Assembly: GCF_900095885.1 (NCBI RefSeq)
Contig: NZ_LT615367.1
Coordinates: 2,914,001 to 2,978,000 of the forward strand
Length of the DNA: 64,000 bases
Origin: Dickeya aquatica
GTDB lineage: Bacteria > Pseudomonadota > Gammaproteobacteria > Enterobacterales > Enterobacteriaceae
Reading direction: 5' to 3'
This document shows, piece by piece, positions 50,030 through 60,218 of this stretch. Numbering within the stretch: the first letter of the stretch is position 1; the number at the start of each line of letters is the position of its first letter. The position numbers and the translations under genes are program-made. Under the pieces are notes generated by a model. The model was not told the DNA's origin. It ran no database searches and saw nothing but the letters and a program-made list of their open reading frames with translations.

Positions 50030-50554
50030 ATGACAGCATTTCGCCATCGTCCATTCAGCCTGCATGCTCTGCGCCATAAAAGCGCATGGGGCTGGCTGCT
50101 GGCGTTATGCTGGTTGCTGCTCAATACCCAACTGGCTGTCGCGGGTCACCGTTGCGGGCTTACCATAACGGCTGCGCCGGTTATGGTGCAGCATGAAGCC
50201 CACCGGATGTCACACCCTGCCGATATGCCAGACGGGCAAACCACTGCGCAGGTTAAGGCAAGCGCAGAGATAAGCCCGCTGTGTGAAAAACACTGTTTGC
50301 CGGATTCCGCTACTCAGGAGTTGCCTTCACTGTCACTGCTGGCTCTGCCGGTCAATGATGAACTGCTGCCCGTGCCCCCCTCGCCATCGTTAGCCGTCGC
50401 CAGTGATGACAGGCTGACACCACCTGTCACCGGCCCCCGGCCACCATTCGCTTTTGCCGATTCAGAGAATAGCCCCTGCGATAAATATCATTTATGCGCC
50501 TTTACCATAACATTTTGTTATTTATCGTATTTATGGAGCTATTATCATGCCTAA
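50030..50554 (+). CDS. Unrecognised Cys/His-rich exported or membrane protein leading the copper operon
   Basis: The protein has 174 residues. An Arg/His-rich start is followed by a hydrophobic segment (WGWLLALCWLLLNTQLAVAG) that could be a signal peptide or anchor. The remainder carries possible metal ligands: GHRCG, HEAHRMSHPADM, CEKHC, then a Pro-rich stretch and a C-terminal CDKYHLCAFTITFCYLSYLW segment. It overlaps cusF by eight bases, so it belongs to the same operon, and a role in copper binding or sensing is inferred from that. An upstream in-frame start would add 20 residues; the chosen ATG has a more distant AGGGA site. Confidence 0.55.
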   Translation: MTAFRHRPFSLHALRHKSAWGWLLALCWLLLNTQLAVAGHRCGLTITAAPVMVQHEAHRMSHPADMPDGQTTAQVKASAEISPLCEKHCLPDSATQELPSLSLLALPVNDELLPVPPSPSLAVASDDRLTPPVTGPRPPFAFADSENSPCDKYHLCAFTITFCYLSYLWSYYHA

Positions 50555-50927
50555 ACTCTCTGTGGCCATCGCCACCCTGCTGGTTTTTTTCCCGCTACTG
50601 ACACACGCTGACACCCAAACCCATGACATGGGCAACCTGCCCCATACCATGATGGACGAAGCACAACCGCACGCTGCCCAACCGGCCTCACCGGAGACGG
50701 CCACGCGCTACCATGCCAACGGCATCGTCAAACAGTGGGACAGCCGCAATGTGACACTTTCGCATGAGGCCATTGCCGCGCTGCGCTGGCCTGCGATGAC
50801 CATGACCTTCCGCCTGCCCGCGAACCGCGAACTGAGCGTTTTACCGCAAGGCAGCGCGGTGAGTTTCAGCTTTGTGCAAAGCGCAGACGGTTACACCCTG
50901 ACTGATATTACCCCACGGCAGAATTAA
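50547..50927 (+). CDS. cusF: Periplasmic copper/silver chaperone CusF
   Basis: The 126-residue protein has a signal peptide (cleaved near THA-DT). The CusF core is intact: His73, Trp81, Met84 and Met86 (SHEAIAALRWPAMTM) have exactly the spacing of the Cu(I) ligands H36, W44, M47 and M49 of E. coli CusF. A His/Met-rich linker precedes it. CusF hands metal to CusB. Confidence 0.9.
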   Translation: MPKLSVAIATLLVFFPLLTHADTQTHDMGNLPHTMMDEAQPHAAQPASPETATRYHANGIVKQWDSRNVTLSHEAIAALRWPAMTMTFRLPANRELSVLPQGSAVSFSFVQSADGYTLTDITPRQN

Positions 50928-50939
50928 TCGGAGCAAACC

Positions 50940-52199
50940 ATGTACATACGCAAGTTTCGCGCTTCCCGCGCGTGGCTGGCGATGTTGCTGTGGCTGCCTG
51001 CCGCGTCGTTTGCGGCAACGCTGGGTCTGGAAGAGGCATTACAGGCGGCGGAACGCTATTCCGCTGACCTGTCAGCCAACCGGCACCAGATTAGCGCACT
51101 ACAGAACATGGCCGATGCCGCAACACAACTGCCTGATCCGCAGTTGAAATACGCTCTCGATAACGTACCGCTCGGCGGCAACAATAACGCTCGCCTGACC
51201 CGGGAAGGCATGACCATGCAACGTATCGGTATCATGCAAACCTACGTCAGCGCGACTAAACGTGAGCGCAAGGCACAGACCCTTGAAGCCGAGGCCAAGG
51301 CCATACGCAGCAACGGTGAAACGCTGCGTGCCCGGCTGCAACGCGATACCGCTCAGGCCTGGCTGGAACTGGCTATCTCCGGTCAGACGCTAAAAGAGAT
51401 TGATGCGCTGGTCAAAGAGAGCGGGCAACAACTGGCCGTGCAAAAAGCGGCAGTAGCAGCAGGCACAGCCCCCGCAAAGGTGCTGGAGGCGCAACTGACG
51501 CTCGCGGGAATGCAGGACAAACAGGCCGATGCCCGCAGCGTATTCGCCATCGCACAAGCCCGGCTCACCGCCCTGACCGGTATGACCGACATTACCCCAC
51601 AAGGAGCCATACCGCGCATTGAACGCTTGCCCGCCGACCCCGCACAGCTCTACGGCGCGCTCATGCAACACCCGGATATCGTGCAAGCTGAACAGGAAAC
51701 CCGGCTGGCGCAGGCGCGTGCTGCGCAATCAGCGGTGGCGGCCCTGCCCGATGTCGGTGTTGAGGTTTACTACGGCAAACGCGGCAACCGCTTTGATGAC
51801 ATGGCCGGTATTGCAATCAGCGTCGATTTACCGCTCTTTCAGTCTCGTCGTCAGGACAAAGATCATGCCGCCGATCTGGCTCGCGGCCTGGAAGCACGCG
51901 ACCGGGCCGCGCTGGTACAGCGAGAGCACCGGGCACAGCTTGATGCGCTGCTGGCGCAATATCAGGCAGTGCAGGCACGCTGGCACCGCCTGAATGATGA
52001 GGTGCTGCCCTTGCAGCAACAGCGCATTCGCCTGCTGCAAAGCCAGTATCAAAGCAACACCGGCGATCTCTCCGGTGTGCTCGACGCACGCCGCGCCCTG
52101 CTGGAGAGCCGCATCGCAGCCCAAAACACCACCCGTGAGCTGGCCATGTTATGGGCCACATTGCGTTATCTGACCCCTCAAGGAGCTTTGGCAAAATGA
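50940..52199 (+). CDS. TolC-family outer-membrane factor of the copper efflux system
   Basis: The 419-residue protein has a signal peptide (ending ASFAA) and the two OEP repeats of TolC-type channels, rich in Ala, Gln and Leu coiled-coil helices (LGLEEALQAAERYSADL, then QHPDIVQAEQETRLAQARAAQSAVAALPDV). It has no lipobox Cys, unlike E. coli CusC, and is shorter, so it is closer to CzcC-type channels. It occupies the CusC position in the operon, and its stop overlaps the adaptor gene. Confidence 0.85.
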   Translation: MYIRKFRASRAWLAMLLWLPAASFAATLGLEEALQAAERYSADLSANRHQISALQNMADAATQLPDPQLKYALDNVPLGGNNNARLTREGMTMQRIGIMQTYVSATKRERKAQTLEAEAKAIRSNGETLRARLQRDTAQAWLELAISGQTLKEIDALVKESGQQLAVQKAAVAAGTAPAKVLEAQLTLAGMQDKQADARSVFAIAQARLTALTGMTDITPQGAIPRIERLPADPAQLYGALMQHPDIVQAEQETRLAQARAAQSAVAALPDVGVEVYYGKRGNRFDDMAGIAISVDLPLFQSRRQDKDHAADLARGLEARDRAALVQREHRAQLDALLAQYQAVQARWHRLNDEVLPLQQQRIRLLQSQYQSNTGDLSGVLDARRALLESRIAAQNTTRELAMLWATLRYLTPQGALAK

Positions 52200-53728
52200 A
52201 CCGGACGCTCATTACAAGCCTGATAGCCGTTGCACTGGCCGCCTCGACAGCCGGTTACATGATTGGCAAACGCACGGCCCATTATGTCCCCCCTGCATCT
52301 TCGCCACAGGCAGACGGTGCGCAGGGCTCGCCCCAGACGAACGATAATCGCACGCGCAAAGTGCTTTACTGGTATGACCCAATGGTGCCGGACAAACGCT
52401 TTGAACAGCCGGGTAAATCGCCGTTTATGGACATGCCGCTGCTCCCCCGCTACGCCGATGAGACACAGGATAATGGCGGTGTGCGGATAAACCCGCGCCA
52501 GCAACAAAATCTGGGGGTGCGAACCGCACGCGCCGAGCGCCGCGCCCGTACACCCGCGCTTAACGGCTACGGTACGGTGGTGGTTAATCAGCACAGCCTG
52601 CGCACCCTGGTCGCCCCCGCTGGCGGCGTAATCGAGCAGCTTGAGGTCAGCGCCGTACAGCAACAGGTACAAAAAGGCCAGACGCTGGCTATTGTGTGGA
52701 ACCCCGGCTGGGCGGCTGCCCAGCAGGAGTATCTGGCGGTACGCCAGTTAGGCGATGCCGAACTCAGCCGGGCGGCGCGCCAAAAGCTGGCGCTGGCGTT
52801 TATGCCAGAGAGTGTCATCCGTAATGTCGAACGTGACGGTAAAACGCAATCCCGGCTCACCATCAGCGCGCCACAAAGCGGTTATGTTAACCGGCTGGAT
52901 GTGCGCGTCGGCACGCAGCTCACTGCGGCGCAACCCCTGTTTGAGCTTGCCTACGCCGACCCGGCCTGGCTTGAGATAGAGTACCCGGCGTGGCAGGCGG
53001 CCGCCGTACACCGTGGCGATACCTTCCTCGCTACCAGCGATAGCTGGCCCGGCGTCACTTTTCAGGGGCGCATCACCGAGGTACTGGCGCAGCTTGATAC
53101 CACCACTCGCACCCTGAGGGCGCGCATTGAGCTGGACAACCCGGATCAACGGCTCAAACCGGGTATGTACCTGCGCGTGCAGCCCGCCGCCGCACCGGCC
53201 CAGACGGTGTTAATGGTTCCCCAATCGGCGCTACTGATGAGCAGCCAGCAAAACCGGGTATTGGTCAGCGACGGGCAAGGCTACTTCACCCCGCGTCAGG
53301 TGCAAACAGGTGCGATACAGAATGGCTGGGCCGAGATTTTATCCGGCCTGAATGAGGGCGACAGTGTCGTGACATCCGGCCAATTTTTGCTTGACTCTGA
53401 AGCCAGCCTGCACAGCGCATTGGCTGCATTTAGCGACGGGGAGCAAGAGTCTAAAGCGGCACAACCCAGCGCTGCCCCGCCAGAGGGCGACTATCAGGCC
53501 ACAGGCACTCTCAACGCCATTAACGGCAGGCAGGTGACGATTGCCCATGAAGCCATTCAGGCTCTGGGCTGGCCACCGATGACCATGGATTTCACCGCCG
53601 ACAGCGCATTACCCGATACCCTTCGCCCCGGCATGCAGGTGAGATTTCGCTTTCGCCTGCAAGACAGCGGCGCACAACTGCGGGATCTCCAGCCGATCGC
53701 CACGACAGCACACGGAGGCCACCAATGA
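52196..53728 (+). CDS. cusB: CusB-type periplasmic adaptor fused to a CusF domain
   Basis: The 510-residue membrane-fusion protein has an N-terminal membrane or signal segment, a heavy-metal-binding segment ([20 protein letters not shown] then MDMPLLP, about residues 56-85), the barrel/lipoyl/hairpin adaptor core ([36 protein letters not shown]-type regions), and after about residue 430 an extra domain. The last ~75 residues are CusF-like ([18 protein letters not shown]) with the His, Trp, Met, Met ligand spacing 8-3-2 intact. Known CusB of E. coli lacks this domain. Confidence 0.9.
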   Translation: MNRTLITSLIAVALAASTAGYMIGKRTAHYVPPASSPQADGAQGSPQTNDNRTRKVLYWYDPMVPDKRFEQPGKSPFMDMPLLPRYADETQDNGGVRINPRQQQNLGVRTARAERRARTPALNGYGTVVVNQHSLRTLVAPAGGVIEQLEVSAVQQQVQKGQTLAIVWNPGWAAAQQEYLAVRQLGDAELSRAARQKLALAFMPESVIRNVERDGKTQSRLTISAPQSGYVNRLDVRVGTQLTAAQPLFELAYADPAWLEIEYPAWQAAAVHRGDTFLATSDSWPGVTFQGRITEVLAQLDTTTRTLRARIELDNPDQRLKPGMYLRVQPAAAPAQTVLMVPQSALLMSSQQNRVLVSDGQGYFTPRQVQTGAIQNGWAEILSGLNEGDSVVTSGQFLLDSEASLHSALAAFSDGEQESKAAQPSAAPPEGDYQATGTLNAINGRQVTIAHEAIQALGWPPMTMDFTADSALPDTLRPGMQVRFRFRLQDSGAQLRDLQPIATTAHGGHQ

Positions 53729-56700
53729 TAGCGCATGTGATTCGCTGGTCCATTCAGAACCGGTTTTTGGTGCTGATAGCCACACTGCTGATGGCGTTCT
53801 GGGGAGGGATATCATTACAGAACACGCCGCTGGATGCCCTGCCCGACTTATCTGACGTGCAGGTGATTATTCGCGTCAGCTACCCCGGCAAATCCCCTCA
53901 AGTGGTGGAAAACCAGGTCACCTACCCGCTGACCACCACCATGCTATCCGTGCCGGGAGCCAAAACGGTACGCGGTTTTTCGATGTTCGGTGATACCTAT
54001 GTCTACGTGCTGTTTGAAGATGGCACCGACCCCTACTGGGCACGTTCGCGCGTACTGGAGTACCTCAGTCAGGTGCAATCGACCCTGCCTGCCGAGGCGA
54101 AAGTCGCGCTGGGGCCTGATGCCACCGGCGTTGGCTGGATTTACGAATATGCACTGATTGATAAAAGTGGCCAGCACAGCCTGGCCGAACTACGCGCCAT
54201 TCAGGACTGGCAACTGAAATATGAGCTGAAAACGCTGCCCAATGTGGCAGAAGTCGCCAGTATTGGCGGTATGGTGCGCCAGTATCAGGTGGTGCTGAAC
54301 CCCGAGCAGTTGCGCGCACTTAACATCACGCACCAGCAGGTCATCGAGGCACTGCGGGCAGCGAATCAGGAAGGTGGCGGATCGGTTATCGAGCAGGGCG
54401 AGGCCGAGTACATGGTGCGCAGCCGCGGTTATCTGCTAAAACCGGCCGATTTTCTCAACGTGCCCGTGGGCCTGCGTGAGGGCGTTCCGGTGTTATTACA
54501 GGATGTCGCCAGCGTACGTGAAGGCCCGGAAATGCGCCGGGGCATTGCCGAGCTTAACGGCGAAGGGGAAGTCGCCGGGGGAGTGATCGTGCTGCGTTCG
54601 GGGAAAAACGCACTGGAAACACTGCGTGCAATTCATGCCCGTGTACAGCAAATCCGCCAGCAACTGCCTGCCGGGGTTGAACTGGTCACCACCTATGACC
54701 GCTCACCGCTGATTGAGCGTGCTATCACCACCCTTAGCCATAAACTGCTGGAAGAGTTTGTGGTCGTTGCGTTGGTGTGCGCGCTGTTCCTGTTTCACTG
54801 GCGTTCCTCGCTGGTGGCGGTCATCAGCCTGCCGCTTGGTATTCTGGGGGCGTTTATCATCATGCGCTATCAGGGTATCAACGCCAACATCATGTCGCTG
54901 GGCGGGATTGCGATTGCCATTGGGGCGATGGTGGACGCCGCCATCGTGATGGTTGAAAACATGCACAAAGTGGTCGAACAGTGGCGGCATCAGCACCCTG
55001 ACCGCGAGCCCGATAACGCCACCTGGTGGCAGCTTGCCACGCAGGCCGCCACCGAGGTAGGCCCGGCCCTGTTTTGCAGCCTGCTGATTATTACGCTGTC
55101 GTTTATTCCGGTGTTCTCGCTGGAAGCACAAGAAGGCCGCATGTTCTCGCCGCTGGCCTTTACCAAGACGTATGCAATGGCGGTCTCGGCGATGCTCGGG
55201 ATAACGCTGGTGCCGGTGCTCATGGGTTATGTGGTGCGCGGCCGTCTGCCCGATGAACAGGCCAACCCGTTAAACCGCTGGCTGATTGCACTCTATCAGC
55301 CGGTGTTACAGCGGGCACTGCGGTTTCCTAAAACCACGCTGGCGCTCTCACTGGCGTTACTGTTGCTCACCGCCTTTCCGCTCATGCGCCTGGGCAGCGA
55401 GTTTATGCCACCGCTTGATGAGGGTGACCTGTTGTATATGCCCTCGACCTTGCCCGGCATTTCGCCTCGTGAGGCGGCGCGTTTGCTGCAACAAACTGAC
55501 CGACTCATCAAAACGGTGCCGGAAGTCGAAAGCGTATTTGGCAAAGCCGGACGCGCCGACAGCGCAACTGACCCGGCGGCGCTGACCATGTTCGAGACGA
55601 CCCTGCGCCTGAAACCACGCGAACAATGGCGACCCGGTATGACAATGGACGCACTGATTGCCGAGCTTGACCAAGCGGTGAGCCTCCCCGGTATTGCCAA
55701 TGTCTGGGTACCGCCTATCCGCAACCGGCTTGATATGCTGGCAACCGGTATCAAAAGCCCGGTGGGTATCAAGGTCAATGGTGATAATCAGCAGGATATT
55801 GAGCGGGTAGCGGCACGTATCGAGCAGGTGGTAAAACGCGTACCCGGCGTCACCTCGGCGCTGGCAGAGCGGTTAACGGGAGGGCGATATATTGATATTG
55901 ACATCGATCGTGTCCGCGCGGCCCGCTATGGCGTTTCCGTGCAAGAGTTACAATCGATGGTGGCTACGCTGATTGGCGGACAAAACATTGGTGAAACACT
56001 GGAGGGCCGCCAGCGCTACCCGATTAATGTGCGCTATCCGCAGGAAAGGCGCGATTCGCTGGACGCTATAAAAAATCTGCCGGTCGTCACACAACGCGGT
56101 GCGCACCTGACGTTATCCGAGCTGGCGGATATTCGTATCAGCGAAGGGCCGCCGATGCTAAAAAGCGAAAATGGCCGACTGAGTAACTGGGTCTATGTTG
56201 ATTTACGCGGGCGTGACCTCAAATCAGCCGTTGACGACATGCAAAAACAGGTGGCGCAGCAGATTATCCTGCCACAGGGCGTCTCACTCAGTTGGTCCGG
56301 GCAGTTTGAGTACCTGGAACGGGCTACCGCCACCATGAAACGGGTGGTGCCCTTCACATTGATGATTATTTTCATTCTGCTGTACCTGACGTTTGGCAAG
56401 ATCAAAGACGCGCTGCTGATTATGGGTACACTACCCTTTGCACTGATTGGCGGCGTCTGGTTGCTATACCTGCTTGGGTATCATCTTTCTGTCGCCGGGG
56501 CGGTGGGGTTTATTGCACTGGCCGGGGTGGCTGCCGAGTTTGGTGTCATTATGCTGCTATACCTGAATCAGGCGGTGGAGAAACATCGCCTGCCCGGGCA
56601 AAAGCTGACCGAGCATCAACTGATGGCTGCGATTCGTGAAGGCGCAGTCCTGCGCGTGCGGCCTAAAATGATGACGGTAGCCACCATTATGGCCGGTTTG

Positions 56701-56862
56701 CTGCCGATTATGTGGGGCGGTGGCAGCGGCTCGGAAATGATGCAACGCATCGCCGCACCGATGATTGGTGGAATGATCAGTGCTCCTGTGCTCTCCATGC
56801 TGGTGATCCCGGCGCTCTTTTTGCTACTTCAACGCAATAAAGTGGAGAAACAGAGCAACTGA
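53725..56862 (+). CDS. cusA: CusA-type copper/silver RND efflux pump
   Basis: The 1045-residue inner-membrane RND transporter of the heavy-metal (HME) class has two sets of six membrane helices with large periplasmic loops. HME signatures: [19 protein letters not shown] at the start, [16 protein letters not shown] in TM4 (essential Asp), and [20 protein letters not shown] in TM10. The segments [15 protein letters not shown] and [13 protein letters not shown] correspond to the methionine-bearing regions of E. coli CusA, supporting Cu(I)/Ag(I) specificity. It overlaps the adaptor gene by four bases. Confidence 0.93.
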   Translation: MIAHVIRWSIQNRFLVLIATLLMAFWGGISLQNTPLDALPDLSDVQVIIRVSYPGKSPQVVENQVTYPLTTTMLSVPGAKTVRGFSMFGDTYVYVLFEDGTDPYWARSRVLEYLSQVQSTLPAEAKVALGPDATGVGWIYEYALIDKSGQHSLAELRAIQDWQLKYELKTLPNVAEVASIGGMVRQYQVVLNPEQLRALNITHQQVIEALRAANQEGGGSVIEQGEAEYMVRSRGYLLKPADFLNVPVGLREGVPVLLQDVASVREGPEMRRGIAELNGEGEVAGGVIVLRSGKNALETLRAIHARVQQIRQQLPAGVELVTTYDRSPLIERAITTLSHKLLEEFVVVALVCALFLFHWRSSLVAVISLPLGILGAFIIMRYQGINANIMSLGGIAIAIGAMVDAAIVMVENMHKVVEQWRHQHPDREPDNATWWQLATQAATEVGPALFCSLLIITLSFIPVFSLEAQEGRMFSPLAFTKTYAMAVSAMLGITLVPVLMGYVVRGRLPDEQANPLNRWLIALYQPVLQRALRFPKTTLALSLALLLLTAFPLMRLGSEFMPPLDEGDLLYMPSTLPGISPREAARLLQQTDRLIKTVPEVESVFGKAGRADSATDPAALTMFETTLRLKPREQWRPGMTMDALIAELDQAVSLPGIANVWVPPIRNRLDMLATGIKSPVGIKVNGDNQQDIERVAARIEQVVKRVPGVTSALAERLTGGRYIDIDIDRVRAARYGVSVQELQSMVATLIGGQNIGETLEGRQRYPINVRYPQERRDSLDAIKNLPVVTQRGAHLTLSELADIRISEGPPMLKSENGRLSNWVYVDLRGRDLKSAVDDMQKQVAQQIILPQGVSLSWSGQFEYLERATATMKRVVPFTLMIIFILLYLTFGKIKDALLIMGTLPFALIGGVWLLYLLGYHLSVAGAVGFIALAGVAAEFGVIMLLYLNQAVEKHRLPGQKLTEHQLMAAIREGAVLRVRPKMMTVATIMAGLLPIMWGGGSGSEMMQRIAAPMIGGMISAPVLSMLVIPALFLLLQRNKVEKQSN

Positions 56863-56930
56863 AACGATAAAGCGCGCTATTTTGTCGTCATCATGCTGAC
56901 CGATAAATCCGTCGGCCAGATGACTAGCGA

Positions 56931-56960
56931 TTGCCGATAACCGCTCTGCGGCCCTATAAT
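56931..56960 (+). promoter_or_regulatory. Sigma-70 promoter of gpmA
   Basis: TTGCCG (56931-56936), 18 bases, TATAAT (56955-56960), 45 bases ahead of the gpmA start. Confidence 0.65.
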
Positions 56961-57005
56961 GAGCGTAGTTATCATAGAAATCTTAGTATATGAAGGAGTT
57001 AAGCT

Positions 57006-57758
57006 ATGGCTGTAACGAAACTGGTACTGGTGCGACATGGTGAGAGCCAGTGGAACAACGAAAACCGCTTCACCGGCTGGATGGACGTTGAGCTGTCTGA
57101 AAAAGGGGTTAATGAAGCCAAACAGGCAGGTAAACTGCTGAAAGAAGAAGGCTTCAGCTTCGATTTCGCCTACACCTCGGTGCTGAAACGTGCCATTCAC
57201 ACCCTGTGGAACGTACTGGACGAGCTGGATCAAGCCTGGCTGCCGGTCGAGAAAAGCTGGAAACTGAACGAACGTCACTACGGTGCGTTACAGGGTCTGA
57301 ACAAAGCGGAAACCGCTGAAAAATACGGCGACGACCAGGTCAAACTGTGGCGTCGTGGTTTTGCCGTCACCCCGCCAGAGCTGACCCGTGAAGATGAGCG
57401 TTTTCCGGGCCACGACCCGCGTTACGCGTCACTGAGCGACAAAGAGCTGCCGCTGACGGAAAGCCTGGCGCTGACTATCGAGCGTGTGGTGCCGTTCTGG
57501 AACGAAACCATTCTGCCGCGTCTGAAGACTGGCGAGCGCGTTATCATCGCTGCACACGGTAACTCCCTGCGTGCACTGGTGAAATACCTGGATAACATGA
57601 GCGAAGAAGAAATTCTGGAACTGAATATCCCAACCGCCGTGCCGCTGGTTTACGAGTTTGACGAAAACTTCAAACCCCTGAAACGTTACTACCTGGGCAA
57701 TGCTGACGAAATCGCAGCAAAAGCCGCAGCTGTTGCCAACCAGGGCAAAGCAAAGTAA
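57006..57758 (+). CDS. gpmA: 2,3-bisphosphoglycerate-dependent phosphoglycerate mutase
   Basis: GpmA interconverts 2- and 3-phosphoglycerate in glycolysis. The 250-residue protein has the phospho-His motif [10 protein letters not shown] (His11), [11 protein letters not shown], and the second His in [24 protein letters not shown] ribosome site precedes the ATG. A hairpin (ATCATCACC / GGTGATGAT) follows the stop at 57767-57790. Confidence 0.98.
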   Translation: MAVTKLVLVRHGESQWNNENRFTGWMDVELSEKGVNEAKQAGKLLKEEGFSFDFAYTSVLKRAIHTLWNVLDELDQAWLPVEKSWKLNERHYGALQGLNKAETAEKYGDDQVKLWRRGFAVTPPELTREDERFPGHDPRYASLSDKELPLTESLALTIERVVPFWNETILPRLKTGERVIIAAHGNSLRALVKYLDNMSEEEILELNIPTAVPLVYEFDENFKPLKRYYLGNADEIAAKAAAVANQGKAK

Positions 57759-57799
57759 TACGTGAAATCATCACCCTTTCGCGGTGATGATGAAAAACC

Positions 57800-57809
57800 C
57801 GGCCTGGCC
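57800..57809. repeat. Left target-site duplication of the IS4-type element
   Basis: CGGCCTGGCC directly precedes the left inverted repeat and is repeated exactly after the right one (58926-58935). Confidence 0.85.
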
Positions 57810-57822
57810 TAATGCTTGTCAG

Positions 57823-58834
57823 TTAAGCCTTTGAAGGAGGCCGCAACGGATAACGTTGCGGCCTCTTTTTTACCGCTATGGGGTAATGACGTGCTCTTCG
57901 TTCCGGCAGGACCAACCCCGGGGCCATCGCCATTATCTCTTTCATTATTCGCGGGATTTTTCCCGGTGCCACACCCGGTAACAGGCTCAACTGACTTTTC
58001 AGATACAGCGCTGACTGTTTAAAACTCATCTGATAAGGCTCCACACCTTTCAGGCTATACGCCATCTGTGCCATCATGAACCTCAGAAGATTGTAGGACA
58101 GCGCCACTCCCCACCGTTCCTGACGCACAAGCTCCGGTTTTTTGCTTCTTACCGTTAGCTCATTATTCAGCAGATGTTGTTTCATCTCCCTGAACCCATG
58201 CTCTATTTCCCGGCGATGACTGTACAGCTCCACAATATCAGATTTTGGATACCTCAGCGGGTCACACATGGAGGTCAGTATCTGTACCACCTTGCCGTTG
58301 AGCGCTTTGCTGATAAGCCTTGCTGTCAGCGTCTGCGGCGCGAGCGGCCATTTTTTCTTCGCCTGTGGCGATAACGATAATTCCACCAGTTCCTGCCCGG
58401 CACCTGACTTGCGTATCACTCGGTACTGAGCACCTTTACGCAGTGGCCGCATCCAGTGCCTTTCCGTTCCGGTGAGACAGGGGCGTTTTCTCAAACCACA
58501 GGCGCTGAGTTTTCTCAAACATTAACCGGACGACGTCTTCACCGGGTCGCTGGCGAGCCTGAACAACGGCACTGGGCGCGACAAAGGGTCGTTTCCCCGG
58601 CAGCAGAATGTCCAGATGAGACACGAGCTGGTTCATTGAATGGGAACGAAAAAGTGACATTCCCATCACGGCCCAGACCATCATTTCCATCGACAGTCGG
58701 CGTTTACGTAATGTGACCACGCCGGTATCGGCAAGGCACTCATCAATCAGTTCAGGAGAAAGGCGGTCTGAAGGGGCTGCGAACTCCTGAGGAGTAAATG
58801 GGTGGAGGGTGTCCAACGCCTGGCTGAGAAGCAT
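57823..58834 (-). pseudogene. IS4-type transposase, catalytic centre deleted and frameshifted
   Basis: Two open segments remain. The first (58436-58834, 132 residues) is the N-terminal domain, starting MLLSQALDTLHPF. The second (57823 to about 58500) is the C-terminal part, in a different frame. It retains RHWMRPLRKGAQYRVI and the IS4 Y-(2)-R-(3)-E-(6)-K signature (YSHRREIEHGFREMK), which holds the catalytic Glu. The stretch that should carry the first two catalytic Asp residues is missing. The protein cannot be functional. Confidence 0.85.
57837..57871 (+). terminator. Terminator hairpin inside the left end of the IS
   Basis: A perfect 12-base-pair stem (GAGGCCGCAACG / CGTTGCGGCCTC) with a five-base loop is followed by T6-7. 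It overlaps the 3' end of the transposase and would now stop gpmA transcription. Confidence 0.85.
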
Positions 58835-58868
58835 AAAAAAATCCGTAATCCTTGAGAGATTACGGATT
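58835..58868 (-). terminator. Terminator hairpin immediately before the transposase start
   Basis: On the - strand the stem AATCCGTAATC / GATTACGGATT is followed by a run of T that ends one base from the transposase ATG. It should block transcripts entering the transposase gene from aroG, and leaves no room for a normal ribosome site. Confidence 0.8.
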
Positions 58869-58925
58869 CTTGCAGAACTGCCGGATCGTTCAACCGATCA
58901 TTTTTGTCTTAACTGATCGGCATTA

Positions 58926-58935
58926 CGGCCTGGCC
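58926..58935. repeat. Right target-site duplication of the IS4-type element
   Basis: This is an exact copy of CGGCCTGGCC, followed by GGTTTTTTTT, the former right arm and T tract of the disrupted terminator. Confidence 0.85.
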
Positions 58936-58958
58936 GGTTTTTTTTATTGCTTCAGCAA

Positions 58959-60011
58959 TCAGCCCCGACGCTGGCGTACTGCGGCAGCCAACTGGCGCAG
59001 CAGTTTTTCGGTGTCGCTCCAGCCGATACAGGCATCGGTCACGCTTTTGCCGTAAACCAGTGCGTCACCGCTCTCCAGATTCTGATTACCCTCAACCAGA
59101 TGACTTTCGACCATCACACCCATGATGGCACGCTCGCCCCCGGCAACCTGACGGCAAACATCCTCACAGACATCCATCTGTTTCTTGAACTGCTTGCTGC
59201 TGTTGGCATGGCTGAAATCGATCATCACCTGCACGGGCAAACCGGCTTTTTCCAAACCGACTTTCACAGCCTGAACATGTTGTGCACTGTAGTTAGGCTC
59301 TTTGCCGCCGCGCAGAATGATGTGGCAGTCGTGATTGCCGCTGGTATTCACAATCGCAGAGTGACCCCACTTGGTCACAGACAGGAAGCAGTGCGGTGCA
59401 CGGGCGGCATTAATCGCATCAATTGCCACCTTGATAGTGCCATCCGTACCATTCTTGAACCCAACCGGGCAAGAGAGCCCTGATGCCAGCTCACGATGCA
59501 CCTGCGATTCAGTGGTACGCGCACCAATGGCCCCCCAGCTCATCAAGTCTGCCATGTACTGCGGGGTGATCATATCCAGAAACTCACCCGCAGCCGGTAA
59601 ACCGGTGTCATTAATTTCCAGCAGCAACTGACGTGCAATACGTAACCCGTCATTAATCTGGAAACTGTTATCCATATGCGGATCGTTAATCAAGCCTTTC
59701 CAGCCAACGGTCGTGCGCGGTTTTTCAAAATAGACTCGCATCACCACTTCTAAATCGCCATGCAGTTCTTCACGTAACGATAATAGCTGTGCCGCATACT
59801 CTTTGGCGGCGATGGGGTCATGAATCGAGCAAGGGCCAATCACCACCAGCAGGCGATCATCACTGCCTTTGAGGATTTTATGGATGGCGCTGCGGGCATT
59901 AAATACCGTTTGTGCTGCACGTTCGGTGGCAGGGAATTTCTCCAATAATGCAACGGGGGGAAGTAACTCTTTAATTTCTTTGATTCTCAAATCGTCATTC
60001 TGGTAATTCAT
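58959..60011 (-). CDS. aroG: 3-deoxy-7-phosphoheptulonate synthase, phenylalanine-sensitive type
   Basis: AroG condenses phosphoenolpyruvate and erythrose 4-phosphate, the first step of aromatic amino acid synthesis. The 350-residue protein begins MNYQNDDLRIKEIKELLPP like E. coli AroG and shows VIGPCSIHDP, RVYFEKPRTTVGWKGLINDP and MIDFSHANSSK (metal and PEP ligands). No clear TyrR box (TGTAAA-N6-TTTACA) is visible upstream. Confidence 0.96.
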   Translation of the reverse strand: MNYQNDDLRIKEIKELLPPVALLEKFPATERAAQTVFNARSAIHKILKGSDDRLLVVIGPCSIHDPIAAKEYAAQLLSLREELHGDLEVVMRVYFEKPRTTVGWKGLINDPHMDNSFQINDGLRIARQLLLEINDTGLPAAGEFLDMITPQYMADLMSWGAIGARTTESQVHRELASGLSCPVGFKNGTDGTIKVAIDAINAARAPHCFLSVTKWGHSAIVNTSGNHDCHIILRGGKEPNYSAQHVQAVKVGLEKAGLPVQVMIDFSHANSSKQFKKQMDVCEDVCRQVAGGERAIMGVMVESHLVEGNQNLESGDALVYGKSVTDACIGWSDTEKLLRQLAAAVRQRRG

Positions 60012-60218
60012 AATGGGTCCATGTCTCCAGGGCTGCGAAGGGAGCCTTCCCTCTCAGCCCAGAGTAAAAACAGAAAAATAAAAATGTCGTGAACATATTG
60101 CAGGCTGGCGATGATAAGTCAAGCGGCCAAAAAATAACGCCATGTCTCGACAAGGCGTTTTACCGGTTCTCGGCGATGTGTCCATGTTAAATGCCACACC
60201 AGCCCTATCACGTAATAT

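Larger units (their letters stand above)
57810..58925. mobile_element. Defective IS4-family insertion sequence
   Basis: The terminal inverted repeats begin TAATGCTTGTCAGTTAAG on the left and, read inward from the right, TAATGCCGATCAGTTAAG (15 of 18 match), the terminal sequence I associate with IS4. A 10-bp direct duplication flanks it. The 1116-bp element is about 300 bp shorter than IS4 (about 1.4 kb), the loss being in the transposase centre. It lies between gpmA and aroG, inside what was a bidirectional terminator. Confidence 0.85.

Noticed and set aside
56904..56940. TAAA and GCCGATAA upstream of gpmA as a FliA promoter
   Set aside because: The two elements are 25 bases apart rather than the required spacing and the -35 is only four bases; the overlapping TTGCCG/TATAAT promoter is much better.
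60012..60218. TyrR box upstream of aroG
   Set aside because: No TGTAAA-N6-TTTACA-like sequence of acceptable quality was found.
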